From Epinephelus fuscoguttatus (Eukaryota; Chordata; Actinopteri; Perciformes; Serranidae), in assembly GCF_011397635.1 (NCBI RefSeq), contig NC_064753.1, positions 40,653,822 to 40,717,821 of the forward strand: a DNA stretch of 64,000 nt, given 5' to 3'. Shown here piece by piece: positions 42,800 through 56,043 of the stretch. Below the pieces are notes generated by a model. That model did not search any database. It was not told the DNA's origin and worked only from the letters and a program-made list of their open reading frames with translations. The translations under genes and the position numbers were made by a program. How positions within the stretch are numbered: position 1 is the first letter of the stretch; each line of letters starts with the position of its first letter.

Positions 42800-45700
42800 T
42801 AACTCTGCTAACGGTGAGTTAATCGATGTGACCATCAGTGATGTTAAACTGCCAAAGGCTCGCTTTGTTCGCAAGACGTTGGCGTCCAACTGCCAACTCG
42901 CTTCCTTGTTTTGATTCAGCTGGAGGGCCCGCTTTTACAAAGGATCGATCATCTTTATATTAGCCTCAGCTGCCTGTACAAAACACTTCCTCACACACAG
43001 TGTTATCACTGCCTCTCAGTGCAAGGTAGCGGATGCAAAGACAGGATGGCACAGAATATAAAATGTATTTAATAACCAAGGCCCCTCCTCAGCCTGGTCA
43101 CCGTGGGCACAGTTATATTGAATCTAACTGGTGCAGGTTATGTTGATTTTTAGCAGGTGCAGATGTCAGGTTAAATTGTACCTCCTAATGTGCACATTTT
43201 CTTTGCTAGTAGCCAACTAAATGTACTTTTTCATTGCTCAGCTGCATAGATTGCTTATTACTGAATCATCCTGTTACACTTTCTCTAGTATAATAACTGG
43301 TTGGGGTCATTTTTCACTAAACAACACAGTGATTTTAAGAGAGCAATGCAAACCACTTCTTATTGAGATATATGTTACCAGCTGGACTTCTGCCCAAACT
43401 ACGGCTATGTGGATCCACAATATATTGTCGTTGGCATCCTTTAATAGAGTTCCTGTGAAGGCTGGTGTAAAATATTGTCTGTGTTGCATTTACTCAAAAT
43501 GTCACTATGAAGTGGAGCCTGACTATGTGCAACAAACTCACTGTGTGCAGGCCTCAAACTGGGAAAATCCCCAGTTGTTTTCATTGCAGATCTTGCAGGT
43601 AATTATTTACCTGAGAAACATGGTCAGTGGCTCATCCTTCAGCATACATGCAGTTAATTACTACACGATGTGGACTTCCTCATTAAATGTTAAATAAACA
43701 ATGCGTTGACTTGACAAAATGAGTATATTTCTGCTTATCATGCAATATGTGCAAGATTTGCAGATCACACTCGAGATGGAAAAATGAGCTCATTATCATA
43801 GATGTGGGTGCAGAGTCATGAATGTATACATGTGTGAAGGGAAACTATATCCCTACCTATTATTTTATGTATCTGTTTATTGGTATCTGGCATTTTGGAC
43901 CTAGAAAAAGTGCTTTACAAATAAAAATAACTATTATTATAGCAGATAATCTAAATTCCCACCAGTTATAGTTCATAAGAGCTGGCGGTAAGGAGAGAGA
44001 GGCAGCTGTTAGCTGGCACTGCCACAGTAGGAGTCCGCACTATTGGCAGGCCCCCCTCTCAGGCTGATCTTTCCACTGAAGGTTAATCACTCCACTCAGA
44101 GCCTTTATGTTTCTGTAAAAATGAAAAGATGTCAACAGATTAGTCATTTTTAATAGATGCTAATCAGCTCCAAGTGCCACTGTTTCTTGAGATATTTTGG
44201 CAAATGTGTGAACTGTAATCAAGGCTTGTTGAAGTCTAATATATATTTTCAGTGCCACCTTGGCGTGTTGCTGAAAGAACATATACCAGTGAATGACTCT
44301 GGATTTAAAAACTAGCTATTAACCAATTACGCAGACTTTCCTGAAGTCTTGAAATGTTTAGTTTTTGATTAACGGCGTTATCAGAGAAAAACCTTTTGCC
44401 ACTTTTTGTCAGTCAGCCTTGCTGCTTTGGCTCTGTGCCAGTGACTAGACCATAAACACTTGTGTTGATGTGTGTGTTTTGATACTTTCTCCACATTTCA
44501 CTGGGTATTATAACAGCATTGTGAAAATAATACTGCCATAATACGGTGTTTATATATTATATATTTCTACTAACACCAAATTCCTGCATCATCAGTTCCA
44601 GTGAGACTAGAATATAGAAACAGTCTGGTGCATGCTTCCAGCTGAAACAATATTAGTGTATAGGTGATGTGACACAAATGTTAGATCTGTAAGCTGTAGT
44701 CACAACAACTCAGAATTGAGAGCATTGTCCGTAATATGACACGTTTCTTGGTCATGCAGAATGAGCTTAAGTCAAAGGTGTGAACAGAATGACATCAGTC
44801 AAGTTATGACTGTAATTTTTCAGGAAGCAAATGAGTGTCAATCTAATGTTTTAATTATAAGAATGTAAAATTTTATCTACTTTTTGCATTTAATGTTAAA
44901 TAGGGAAATGAATCAGTGCACATAATGATGGTACTACTCCTTGAGCACTCATACAGGCCAAGCCAGAGTCAAATGAAACGCCTTTATGCAAATGAGCACT
45001 ATATCAAACATCAGGCTGCCTGCGCTATCATAAATCTATACCGCCATCAAACACTCAGCCACATTTACTTATCTACTCTACTCCAGCACAAACCCAGCTA
45101 CAGTTTCCACTTTGAAACTATGACATTCAAAATACACAACTGAACGCTGCCTCAGCATTTCTCCAACGTTGCATCGGCCTAAATTTTGCACTTTCCCTGA
45201 CCTGGAGAAGCAGGGATGGGGAATCAAGTATCAGATCTCACCGAAGGTTGTTTCTGTCCATTCTCAAACCCCCTTGGCTATCGGTCTGATGACGATAAGG
45301 GCACAACAGCCAATATTTTGGAACAGGCCAAGGCTTGCTCTTCGTGCACAGGTCATTTAAAAAAAAAAAAAAAAAAGTCAACTAAAAAAAGCTAATGTCA
45401 AGCTGAATTGTGGTCAGACGATAATTGATGGGTTCCAAGATTGCATTTCTACCAACGCGTTCTTCCTCTTTTGCTCCCCACACTGACTGTTTACTAGCCA
45501 CTCAAACGTGATTGGTCAATACTGGTGGGACTACAAACAGACCACTAATGTAAACCAGAACGCCTCTGATACCAAAATCTTGTTCCGCTGCCTTCGGATT
45601 CAGCATACATGGGCAGATATCTGTTAATAGAGATTAGTTTATGTCTGATTCCGAGTACTCATGCAGCTCTGACAATATCACTTCCTTTTATTAGTGACTG

Positions 45701-48700
45701 CATGTTGTCTACATCAAGGCATTTTAATATGAGAACCTGACCTTAAGAGGACAGTGTTTTTTCAATGTATGAACACATTTTACCAAACTGGAAGAAGGCA
45801 AAATGCTTTATTTACAGAACAAATTTTAGGCCTGGAAGTAATCAGTTTATATATTTGTTTGCAGTGCATGATATTTTTGATTGCTGACAGAATAACAAAT
45901 CAGAAAGAAAGGGGTTAATGAGATAAATCTGCAGTGGGATAAATCCCTTCGTGTCTCCTCCTTCTGAGAAACCAAATTACTCTTATAGGATGCCAAAAGG
46001 TGTGTATCCTCAAACATATCCTCATTTATCAGGAGACATGGCGCCTCCGCAGGGATAAAGGCCGGGGATTCCCCACATCACATCAAAACTGAATAAGCCA
46101 TTTGTGGAAACCACAGACCATTTTTTTTTTAGCAGTCCAGCGGATTGCTTGAATTTGTTATCCGCTTTATTAATTAGGTGGTCTACTGATGTGAATTTAC
46201 ACAGGATGCAGAACTCCTTTGTAATATATTAAATTGCAGTTTTTTGCAGTTGCGCTATGATATTTAGTTTGTAAATCCCTGAAACACACATGAGGTGAAT
46301 AAAATTACAGGGGCACCTTATTATACTATAATATTGCCATTGAGTATCTGCTTAAATTGCTGCAGAGTTGCACCGTTTCATCTTAAATTCAACATTTATA
46401 ATGGCATTACATTTTGCTGCTGGAGATGTTACACTGTCTGTCTCCCTTTCCCCACGTAAGCTAAATGAAACAAGATTTTTTTGTGACTCTTTTAATCTAA
46501 AGATGAAAACAGGGGTTGCAAGACCTTTATGATTTGCTTTAGTCAAGTTTTTTTCAATAGATTAATATATATTTAACAATGAGCACGTCACAACACATTA
46601 AATGTAGCCGATGTATCAACAACCAAAGAAAATGATACACACTAGGTAAATAATACTTAGGGGATCGTTTACAGCACATAGTGTGATACGCCTTTGTAAT
46701 TAAAGGTTGAAGATGTTTTGCTGGAACCCTTCATGAAGCGTAGTTTTGCTGCCTTGTTTGAATTGAGTCCTTCCACCAGTTTAATGTTCATTTTCCCATC
46801 CTAATCCTCCAGTTAGGCATGTCTGAACATGTCTGAAATACAATGTGGCTGTGGAGTTGCATTGCAGATGCATAAAACAGGCAAAGAAACTGTACATACG
46901 GAATCGGTTTTGGGATATTGTTATAACGTGATAATCCCATACTCTGAATTTAGCATGAAAACACCTTTGAAATAAAACTTGCTTATAATTTGCTCCAAAC
47001 AAACTGGTCTTAAACTCGGAGAACTTGTGTGTTGCATTATCATCTTAAACAATGCACTCAAAATAAAACAAAATAAATGTGGAAATGAACAGAATTTTGA
47101 AACATTTGATCGGCTTTAATTAACACCCAGAAGCACATGAGTGGACATGACCAATGACCAGCAGTGTGACAGTTCAGTGTCTCCTGACCAGTTATCAATC
47201 ATGCCTCTCTTCCTGAAAACAAATGCCCACACTGCATTATAGTCACACGTTACAGTCTTATTGAATCACCAGTGTTGCCTTATTTTTGTAGTAACAACTT
47301 TGAATAAACTGGGAGTTCAAAGCTGTGTTCAGCTGTATCACAAGGTCAGGTATAATTCAGTATTTTAGCAGTGATATGCAATGTGGCGTTGCAGTCTGGG
47401 CTCTTTGGTAACAACAGCGCCTGGGGAATAATTAGTGAGTGTGTGTTTATTATTCTGCATCCACCACGGAGTTTGTGTGTGTGTGTGAAGATGGTCTTTG
47501 ATCAGGAGATACACCTAGCCGAGCTAATCTAAACACTGGTGCGCACCGGATCAGAGTGGCCTACAAATGATTATTTGCACAATGGAAACGGTTACACAGC
47601 TCACTATTTGTCATTGCCGCAAACCTGTTTTATAGCCGTGTTGTTCTGTTCCTGGTTTTATGTAATAGCAACAGTGCACAGTTGCCCTTGAGAGCAAACT
47701 AGCTGTCTTTGATGCTGAGATCTGTGCAGGCACTGCAGGCAATACTGAGCATGAGTCATCCGGAAGCCCACACACAAATACTTTTCAGCAGCAGCCTTTT
47801 CCATGCTCAGGAATTACAGCATTGTCATGAAAACATTAGTAGCTGTTGTTTTTATTGAAAGGATAAAAAGTCATTTTAAATGGGAAATGGTTCTTTTTAA
47901 ATGTGTTTTTTTGGGTGAAGTAATGAGTGGTGATCTTCTGATTTACAGGCAACATTTTGTCTGCAGCTCGCTTCAGTGCACTAACTTGCTGAAGATGAAT
48001 AACAGAATAGGAAGTCCCCATTCCCAAAGAGGCCTGGAGCTGATAAACATCATATGCTTTATTTCTTAATGACTGCTGAATCATACACCGAACTGCCTTA
48101 CGTTTTACAATCACATAATTTAATATCCGCATTGCCTGTGGTAGAAAGGGGGTAGGTTGATCCCAAAATCATTTTTCTGAGCACTTGACGAAATCCGACC
48201 GGTGTCCATCAAGTTAAGCTACGGTGTCCTTGCGAGCAGACATAGCTTTATATAATTGTTTACATAATATTCCCCGCTGACATTGTCTGCCAGGCTATAG
48301 CTGTGGGTGGTGGAGAGTCTTAGATGCCTTCATGATCACAGACTATGACTTCAGGTTTGTGTTGAACGCTCAGAGTGTTTACTGGTGTTTTCTGTGACCA
48401 CTGTGACTTGATGACTATTGCTTTAGCTCAGCAGCGCTGTTACAGTAAGCCAGCCCTGTCCTCGTTTAGCACCGTCTGCTTGTAAACAGTGAGTGTTCAC
48501 ATGATTCATGACCTTCAAAAATGAGCTAAACTCGCAATGTTACGGTGGAGTTAAATTTAGAAAATAGTTGTAGCTGCTGGAACGGCATTGAAACGCTGTA
48601 GAGATTATTGCTGACTGTTTTGTGGTCCTCTTTATTCATCGTGGCAGCCTTTTGTAGGAGTTAAGAAGAGCAAATGGAGCTTTTTCTCAATTATTAAAAT

Positions 48701-49271
48701 TAAATGTCTAGCCGATGTAGCTGTCCCACCATGCCTCACTGTCTGAGCAGTCAGTGCATGACTTGCCCCCTGACTGAACTCTGCTGAGATGTGCAGATTT
48801 TTTCCCAGATTTTGCTGCACCTTTTTTCCCATGTAATATTAAGTGTAGTGAAAATTTTAATGACAAAATGTCTTACTCCTGCCAGTGCCCTCAACCAAGA
48901 CTGTGGATCATTACTGAACGTTTCAAGCCTTATTCAGTTTCACTTTGTGTTTTATTTTACTGTATTGTGTTGTGTGTTTTCACTTCTTGAAGCAAAGGCA
49001 TGTTGTTCAAGACTTAGAATAGCCAAAATGTCCTCAGTGTGAAACTACTTAAAATTGACATTTGCAGTGGCAGGGTTTTCAATGTGCTGGCTTGTGGAAT
49101 TGTAATTTAAATGTTATTTTGAGTGTCACCATTTTGTGGTTTGTGTTTTTATACTTGGAAGAGCTCTTATGATATTTGTACGTTTCAGCTTTGTGCTAAA
49201 GAAAAAGATCAGCCTGCATCTTGTAATTTGGTTCTTAAGCCCAATTTTTTGTAGGATGTTGACACAACTTC
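42800..49271 (+). other. csnk1g1 intron 1, mostly unassigned
   Basis: No exon recognised. A poly-A run lies at 45359-45376 inside what looks like an old dispersed repeat (about 45160-45660). An end resembling a fish retroelement tail (aaaaagtgctttacaaataaa) lies near 43905. The longest ORF (43221-43697) shows no family signature. Confidence 0.4.
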
Positions 49272-50577
49272 TTAGGCTGCATCCTCATGACTACAATTTC
49301 GTTTTTAAAGGTATAACTATTGCTGTGTTTACACCTAGTGTTCACAGTACTCCACCGTTTTGGATCCCTTAAAGCAGAGACTTTTGAAGACACTGCTAAT
49401 CCAGTTTTAGTTTGAAAACTCCAAGGTTGCGTTTTAGTCTAGATGGAAATAAACAGGGACTTTTGAAAATGACAACCATGTTCACTTCCTGATTGGGTCT
49501 TATCAGCCACAGTGTGTCAAGCCAAAATATTACAGCTAGGTCAACATACCTTTTGTGATTTTATCCTTCTTGTGTGGGTACTTCTTTCCCAGTGCCATGG
49601 TTTCCTTTGGAGATGGATAATGCTCCCGTCCAGGGCTGCTCTCGTATGTCGCTATTTGCTTTGTAACGACTTCCAGTGTGTTTGATGTCACTTTGACCAC
49701 CTTATACTCATGTGTTACTCTGAGTAGCATTTCCTCCTTGTCGTCGGTCTAAGCAAAGAAATCTCTCGTCTTACTTTTCGCCATCTTCATAGTATTTTCT
49801 GTCACTAAGCAACCAACTATCATATCTATTTTTTCACACCTTCCAGAAATTGCACTGGGGTATATGGTGTATATAGGTATATAGTGTCCCCCACCCTAAC
49901 CCTGCGACTGCAGAGTTTACTAGGTTTTGCGAGCCAAGCTCTCAGCTTTTTGTCATATAAATCAACATTATAAAAATTCACAAAATGAGATGAAGTTGAA
50001 ATTCTTAGACTTATTTTCCTTATTAAACAGATAGATACAACCATACACCTTCTAAGTTCAAATTTCTTTCTTTTACCAAACTTAGACAAATGTTATGAAA
50101 TTGCCCATTAAGTCATTATAAAACACACTTAGAAACACAATAAAACTCAGCAGAACCATCTCGTTTAGTCTTATAAGTCATCTAGTTAGTTAGTTCACTG
50201 CTCTAACAATCACCTCTGCTGGCTTGGTCAAGATAAACCCTGAATTCATCGAATTAGATGTGAAAACGTGCTGTTCCTGGCCAGCTGTGTACAGTCCTGT
50301 AACTCCCCCCCCCCCCACCACCACCACCACTTGAAATGGCGGTGTCAATCTGCTCAGCTGCCTTTTTCACAAGTAGAAACCTCAGACATTCTGGCAGTGC
50401 AGAATGTGCACTACATACAGTGAGTTTACGGAGTGCTAGAATTTTGATGGTATTACAAATCATACCGTTGAGATTTCTTAATACCCTGGTATCCCATAAT
50501 ACTAGGGTGCTAAAACACTGTGAACTGAGATTTTGTTTTAAAATGAACATGTAGTAGTGTGGATATAGCCTCAGCCT
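49272..50577. mobile_element. Inverted-end DNA element before csnk1g1 exon 2
   Basis: The ends ggctgcatcctcatgactac and gtagtgtggatatagcctca are imperfect inverted repeats, with further inverted interior (cgtttttaaag versus ttttaaaatgaac). It has no transposase and stops about 68 bases before the exon. Confidence 0.45.
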
Positions 50578-50644
50578 ACATGTTCCATGCACTGCTCTCT
50601 GTGGAAACTTAATGTCTTTTGTCTTTGTCATGTGTTTTTTACAG

Positions 50645-51072
50645 GTCTACCACCTCCTTCCTGTGACAAATGTTGAGGCCAGAGATCAGCCTGTTCAACA
50701 ACTGTTAGAGGTGACAGGGCGAGGACGGGGAGGAGTGCTAGTTTGCTGTGCCAGGTTGTGTCTCATGAGAGTGACTGTGCCATCCAGGCACTGCCAGTGA
50801 CTAGGGCTGTGGCTGTGGTGGGCCCGGCCCAGGAGGCCTCTTCGTACATCACTCCAGGCTCCTGCTGACCTGTGCTGCTCACACCATGGATCAACAGAGA
50901 GATAAATATGGCGAGCGGCCCGCCAGGAGCACTAAAGTTTCCCAGGGAAGCCGCAGCGGACACTCGTCTCGACCATCTGGCTCCTCCAGCTCATCTGGGG
51001 TCCTCATGGTGGGGCCGAACTTTCGAGTGGGCAAGAAGATCGGCTGTGGAAACTTTGGTGAATTAAAACTCG
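50645..51072 (+). CDS. csnk1g1: csnk1g1 exon 2: leader and first 62 codons
   Basis: Acceptor tttacag, donor gtaggt. ATG at 50886 in context caccATGG opens [17 protein letters not shown] and runs through the glycine loop. The 241-base leader part carries an 11-codon upstream ORF at 50765-50800. Confidence 0.9.
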
Positions 51073-54000
51073 GTAGGTTAAGTCTAAACCTTGTTTTTAA
51101 TGGAACAGCTGACAGAGTCAAAGTTTAGTTTATAGCAGTTGGTTCTGTGTGTAAATACACTCAGTTGCAGTTTATTAGGTACAAGTAAGCAAAACTAAAC
51201 TGTCTGAGAGGTGTTATTTAGGCCTGTCTCGATAATTACGTTATTGTTTTACTGTTTGATGTATGAAAATGAGCTCGATCATTTCGTTGACCTTGATATT
51301 GCCTGTTGGTTTATACGTGTTTGTTTACGTAAGAACATCACCAATATTTGAGCCAACACGATGCCAGAATAAACAGAACGGTTTTCCCGTCTATTGCTTG
51401 GCTGCAGCAATCATCCCTTTGTTTTTTTTTTTCTATCCTTCTCCGCCCTACTCACGTGAGTCTGAGGAAAAATAACACAACACTTAAAAGACGACAACCC
51501 CGTAGCTTACCAGTAGCCTGCAGCTGCACTTTTGGACTGGAAGATGCAGTCCTGATAGTTGTCAGCTTGCCAACCCCGACCAAAGAGCCCAAAATTCCAT
51601 CGTTTGTGGTTTTACCCCTCAGCTACTTCATCCTCCACTTAAGTGACAACCCCAGGGCTGAAAAATGAAGCCAAGGTGAAGGTGCCAAAGAACATTCAAA
51701 GAACTGCAGTTCTTTGAGTGGCCATTTGAGGCTGACTCCAGAAGCCAGTCAATTCCCATAGAGCCCCATGTTAAAATTCCTAGTGTTACAGCAGAAATAA
51801 ACATGTTTAAAGCCTGGTACAAAAACAGTTTTTGTCTCTATAGCTAATTACCCTTTTCATGACCACTCTATGGGGGATGAATTTTCATATAACTAACCCC
51901 TTTATATTTTATTGAGGCTTAAAGTTGTGCAAAATTAAGGGAGGGCCACTTTGAGTGACAGGCTGACTGCCGATAGTATCCTTGGCTTTTCAGTCCGCAC
52001 CCCTCGCTACTCCACAGCGCCAGCCTCTTGTCCCAATATGGTCACTTCTGGCTCCAAAAATTTAAGATAGCAACAGCCGAAATGCAGAATTCGAGGCTTC
52101 AAAATGGCAGTCCACAAACCAGTGGGTGACATCACGGTAGCTACGTGCATTATATTTTTATAGTTTGTGCCTCCACAGCGTAAATCCACTAGCAGACTCC
52201 TCCCTGGGAGCTGACTGCAGCACGCCGGCTGAATTATGGTGTTAACTGCACTGTTGTGGAGCTTCGCTAAGCTCATGTGTCAGGCATCACTTGTTGTTGT
52301 TGTTGTTGTTGTTGGATACATTTTGTATTAAGTCTCAAACTAAGTCATTTTGGGCTGATCCTGTAAAGATGCCATAATTTGATAGACTTTATTGTATGCG
52401 TCTTGAATGTGTTAACTACAAAAAGAGATGATTATTTTTTTCATATCCCAATTCCAATGTCTGAATATGCTTAAGAATTGTAAGTTCATTGCTCTTTGTA
52501 AGGATGTATTTGCATTATTTTGCTGTCACATTATCATGATGCCAGTGGCATTAAATGGTCTGAATATGACAGTATTGATTCAACGTTATGGTCATTTTGA
52601 AGGTTGTCGTTTGTGGTACGGTTGAATTATATTGCATTATGCTGAGGTATTTCTAATATTTTGTCCACCCCATTTATATGAATAAAACATCTCTCTGTAT
52701 GATGCAATACAACGTTACAGCAGCCTTCAAAATGACCTTGAACTAAACCAAAACCTCTCAAAACGGTTAAATAAAAACTGAACATTATAACTGAATGAAG
52801 GTACTTCACTGCAGGACTGTTACATTAGACTGCATTATCTTTGGTTAGGCAACTGAGCGTATAATCAGAGACAAGCTGGGAAAAAAGGAAATACGATTGA
52901 ATCATTTTCTGTTGCAAAGTTTCCAGGAAATTTGAATGAAAAAAATCTTCAATCAGACACAGTCCCTTACAGAGTTGCTCGTTCCCTGGTGAACCTTTTT
53001 TGAAGTCGCAAGTGGTGTACTTTATTTTTAAAAGCCATCTTTCCTGTCTTGTTTCAGGTAAAAATCTCTACACCAACGAGTATGTAGCTATTAAACTGGT
53101 AAGTGCACTCTTTCTTTCTCTGCTTGATATCCTCATCTTTGTAAATATAAGAATCTATTTCAAACCGGTATGTACAGTTGCATAGATACATAATGAATCA
53201 CTGTATTTTAGTGATGCATCTAAAAGGTTACGAAAATTATATGATGTCAGTGCTGTGTTCAGACAGGGAAGCTGTTATTAAGCTTCGATTAGACACAAAT
53301 TGCATGTCTGTCAAAATTGCATTTGCACTTGATTTCCAGAAATATGACTCGGAGGTTGTGCTCGGGCGGCACAGTGGGGTGGTTGTTGTGCTGGACTGTT
53401 CTGGTCTGAAATAGAGATGTGAATGAGGTATAGATGCTTGGCAAAGTGTGTCTTTCCAGTGGCTGCTGGACTGGAAATCCTGACTCCTGACTCATGCTTT
53501 TATTATTGCTCACGAGAGAGTAGTAAATACAGTTGCTGTGATAGTATTAAGGTTACTGAACCAAATCGCTTTCAGCTGCTCACACTGCTGTGTGGTGATG
53601 TGACACTGATACAACTGAGAAATGGTTCAGTAAAATGTGTTTTGAGTCTTAAAACATCAGTGAAAAGAAAAGAAATTATAGACTTTGGGGACACCATTAG
53701 GCACCTTGTATCTTTAGTGCATACGCAGGTCACTTTTATCAGGAAATAATTTTCCAGGTGACTTCATATTGTGCCTTTCACTCGATTATTAAACAGTTTT
53801 TAGTATTTTAATTTTATGTTAACCACCCTTAATGGTAGGAATGTAAGAAAATGTTTATACACTTGACTAAAGTAATGTTATTTTTTGTGATAATGAATTG
53901 ATTCTCAAACATTATCGGTTTTTACTTTGTTTCCCTAAAGAATCCTGCAAGCGCTTTAATTATTTTGCTGATACAGGCAAATGTTCATTCTTTCTCTCAG

Positions 54001-56043
54001 ATTGCACAAAAAGCAGTGTTATGATGTTGGATGTTTTAGGGACTGTAATAAATACAAATACAAATACATATTGCACTGTTCTGATTGCATAAAAAAGTAA
54101 ACTTATTTTTTGCATATGGTAGAGTGTTCTTAATACTGTGACATTTTTCCTAAATTAGATTTAAATTGCCACCCGTGTATCATGATCGCAACCTTACAAA
54201 ACGTGATGTTTTAGTCAAGGGTAACTTTGGGGAAACTTTTGCAAATTCTTAAGTTTGAGTTCAGAAGAAGCTTGGACAGAACCTGAAAAGTGGAGACTGA
54301 TGTTAAGGTTTTCGGATGACTCAGACAATGGAGGAGTCAGCCGTCTGCTCTAACAGAGTTTTCGGAGGAGGACAAAGATGACGGACATGTTTTTAATCCC
54401 AGGTGGCAGGGCATAATTTACATGTTTGAGCTTTTGGTAGAAGAAAGACTTCCTGGTGACTTTTGTGCAAAACTGATGGTAGTTGGTAGTTTGGTAGACC
54501 CATTAGTATTACATGGTGGGAGGGTTGTCCTGGTACATCTCAGTGTCTGTAAATCAAATTTCATTTGATAGCATGTTTGTATTTGCCCTCAAGTGCAAGA
54601 TGAGTTATCATCAACAAACATGTTGACCCTTCAGAAGAAAAACGTCAAGTTCTTGAAGGTATACTATGTAGGATTTTATGAAAACAACGCAAAGACTCAT
54701 ACAGAAGTAATACCTCAAAATCATCCTTTAAGAGGTCGAAATCTGGCTCTTGAGCAGTGACTCGTGGCGTCAGACACTGACGAAAAATGCCGTCCTTTAA
54801 CGTTGGCATGATACATGGCTGGTTGCTGTTTTAATTTATCAGCATTTGGCGGCATCAAGGGGAAACGCGGGGGGACAAGAACGGAAGTTAAGGCCACGAA
54901 AGTCCCGAGTAGGGAAGTGCGGGAGGGGTGGTGGATGTGTCAAACAAACACTGACTTTCACCCGGGAGAGCAGCGTTAGTGTCCCATAAGATTCTAAAGT
55001 CAAACCCTGTTGTTTTTCTTAAACCTAACCATTTGTTTTTCTTGGGGAACCTTGACCTTGCACATTGTACCTGGACGTGGAAGGTCCATGACCAATCATC
55101 AATATGTGATGAGGTCGGAGTGAGAATATGCTGTCTCCAGAGACTAGGGGTATAAATCAGAGGTTTCATCACAATATGATATATCGATTCTTAGGACAGA
55201 GATATGATATTTGCTGATATCACAATGTCTGCCACGATACAGTTTTTACCAGAACCAAATTAAGGGCCTGTGCTTGATATCAGTATATATATATCTCCAC
55301 TTTGTCTTTTTCTTGAATGCTTGCCATTGTCTGCCTGGGGCTCGGCCCTCAGCACTGTTTGAACGTTTAGGAAGGAGGTGAGCTTTGACGGAAATGGTGA
55401 CACAAACGTGCCATGGGCATTTCAAAATAAAGGTGTATTTAGAAAATGACAATAAATTAATGATTTCACTTTGTATTGATGATATTTGATTGTTGATAAT
55501 TGAGTCAATATGTATTGATCCAGATCAGTGTATTGTCACACCCCAAGCAGAGACTCTGCCCTCTGCCTGTACTTTCTTATTTTGTCTATATTTACTCTAG
55601 TCTGGATATTCTTGGTCACACCACATATGTGAGGTCAGGACGTTACCGTAAATATCACACATCCAGGAAGCTACAAAGATCGCGGGCACAGCTCTGTGAA
55701 AATGTAAATATAGCAAGGCAAATTGCAGAGCAGACAAAACTCGTTCCAAAAAAAAAAAAGGCAAATCTGGGGTTAGCTTTCACTGTCATTGGTGATACTG
55801 TTCACGAACAGTAACCGAAAATTCCTGCATTGTATACCTTTAAAGAACTGATTTAACATATCAGTAACATTCTGTTTAAGGTGTTTGTTCTTATTCTGTT
55901 TTATTCCAGTTTTGTGGTTCTTGTCATTAACTGTCATTAACTGAGTACTGGTTTGGTTGTCTCCGCTGTGCAGGAACCAGTGAAGTCGAGGGCACCACAG
56001 TTGCATTTAGAGTACCGGTTCTACAAAACACTGGGAACTACAG
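50645..56043 (+). CDS. csnk1g1: Casein kinase 1 gamma 1, 5' part (coding begins at 50886)
   Basis: CK1 gamma is a Ser/Thr kinase, palmitoylated at its C-terminus and membrane-associated, acting in Wnt/LRP6 signalling and traffic. Visible exons are 50645-51072 (leader, then ATG 50886), 53058-53098 and 55974-56043. They code for residues 1-99. The Ser-rich N-terminus ([17 protein letters not shown]) is followed by the kinase start: glycine loop [12 protein letters not shown] (49-60), VAIK with ATP lysine K75, and HLEYRFYK with helix-C Glu89. Gamma 1 is chosen over gamma 2/3 for the N-terminal Ser run and the snx1 neighbour. No further exon was found in 56044-64000, so the catalytic loop and C-terminus lie outside the window. 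Confidence 0.9.
50765..50800 (+). other. Upstream ORF 2 in csnk1g1 leader
   Basis: ATG AGA to TGA, 11 codons ([11 protein letters not shown]), closed 85 bases before the main ATG. The -3 base is c, so the context is weak. Confidence 0.5.
51655..52280. repeat. Dispersed fish repeat in csnk1g1 intron 2
   Basis: It contains catagagccccatgttaaaat, gcagaaataaacatgttt and gcctggtacaaaaacagttt, a sequence run I recognise from many teleost genomes. Boundaries are approximate. Confidence 0.4.
52291..52314. repeat. (TTG)n microsatellite
   Basis: Eight TTG units in csnk1g1 intron 2. Confidence 0.9.
53058..53098 (+). CDS. csnk1g1: csnk1g1 exon 3: 41-base exon with the ATP lysine
   Basis: Acceptor tttcag, donor gtaagt. 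It encodes [13 protein letters not shown], identical to vertebrate CK1 gamma as I recall. Skipping would shift the frame. Confidence 0.93.
54652..55846. mobile_element. Inverted-end element with nested repeats, csnk1g1 intron 3
   Basis: The ends ttgaaggtatactatgtagg and cctgcattgtatacctttaa are inverted over about 20 bases. The interior holds another inverted-end repeat (55146-55546) and a stretch shared with 5150-5400. It ends about 130 bases before exon 4. Confidence 0.6.
55146..55546. mobile_element. Nested inverted-end repeat
   Basis: It starts aggggtataaatcagaggtt, ends tgtattgtcacacccca, and has gatatatcgattc and gatatcacaatgtc motifs inside. It is a degenerate copy of a common fish MITE type. 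Confidence 0.45.
55974..56043 (+). CDS. csnk1g1: csnk1g1 exon 4: helix C
   Basis: Acceptor tgcag, donor gtaagg. It encodes [20 protein letters not shown] and then GTT. This is the last csnk1g1 exon in the window. Confidence 0.93.

Noticed and set aside
43221..43697. 158-codon open frame in csnk1g1 intron 1
   Set aside because: No signal peptide, repeat or family motif, and no splice or promoter context. One frame of this length is about what chance gives in 64 kb read six ways.
49536..49730. 64-codon minus-strand frame in csnk1g1 intron 1
   Set aside because: It lies inside an inverted-end element and shows no transposase or other family motif.
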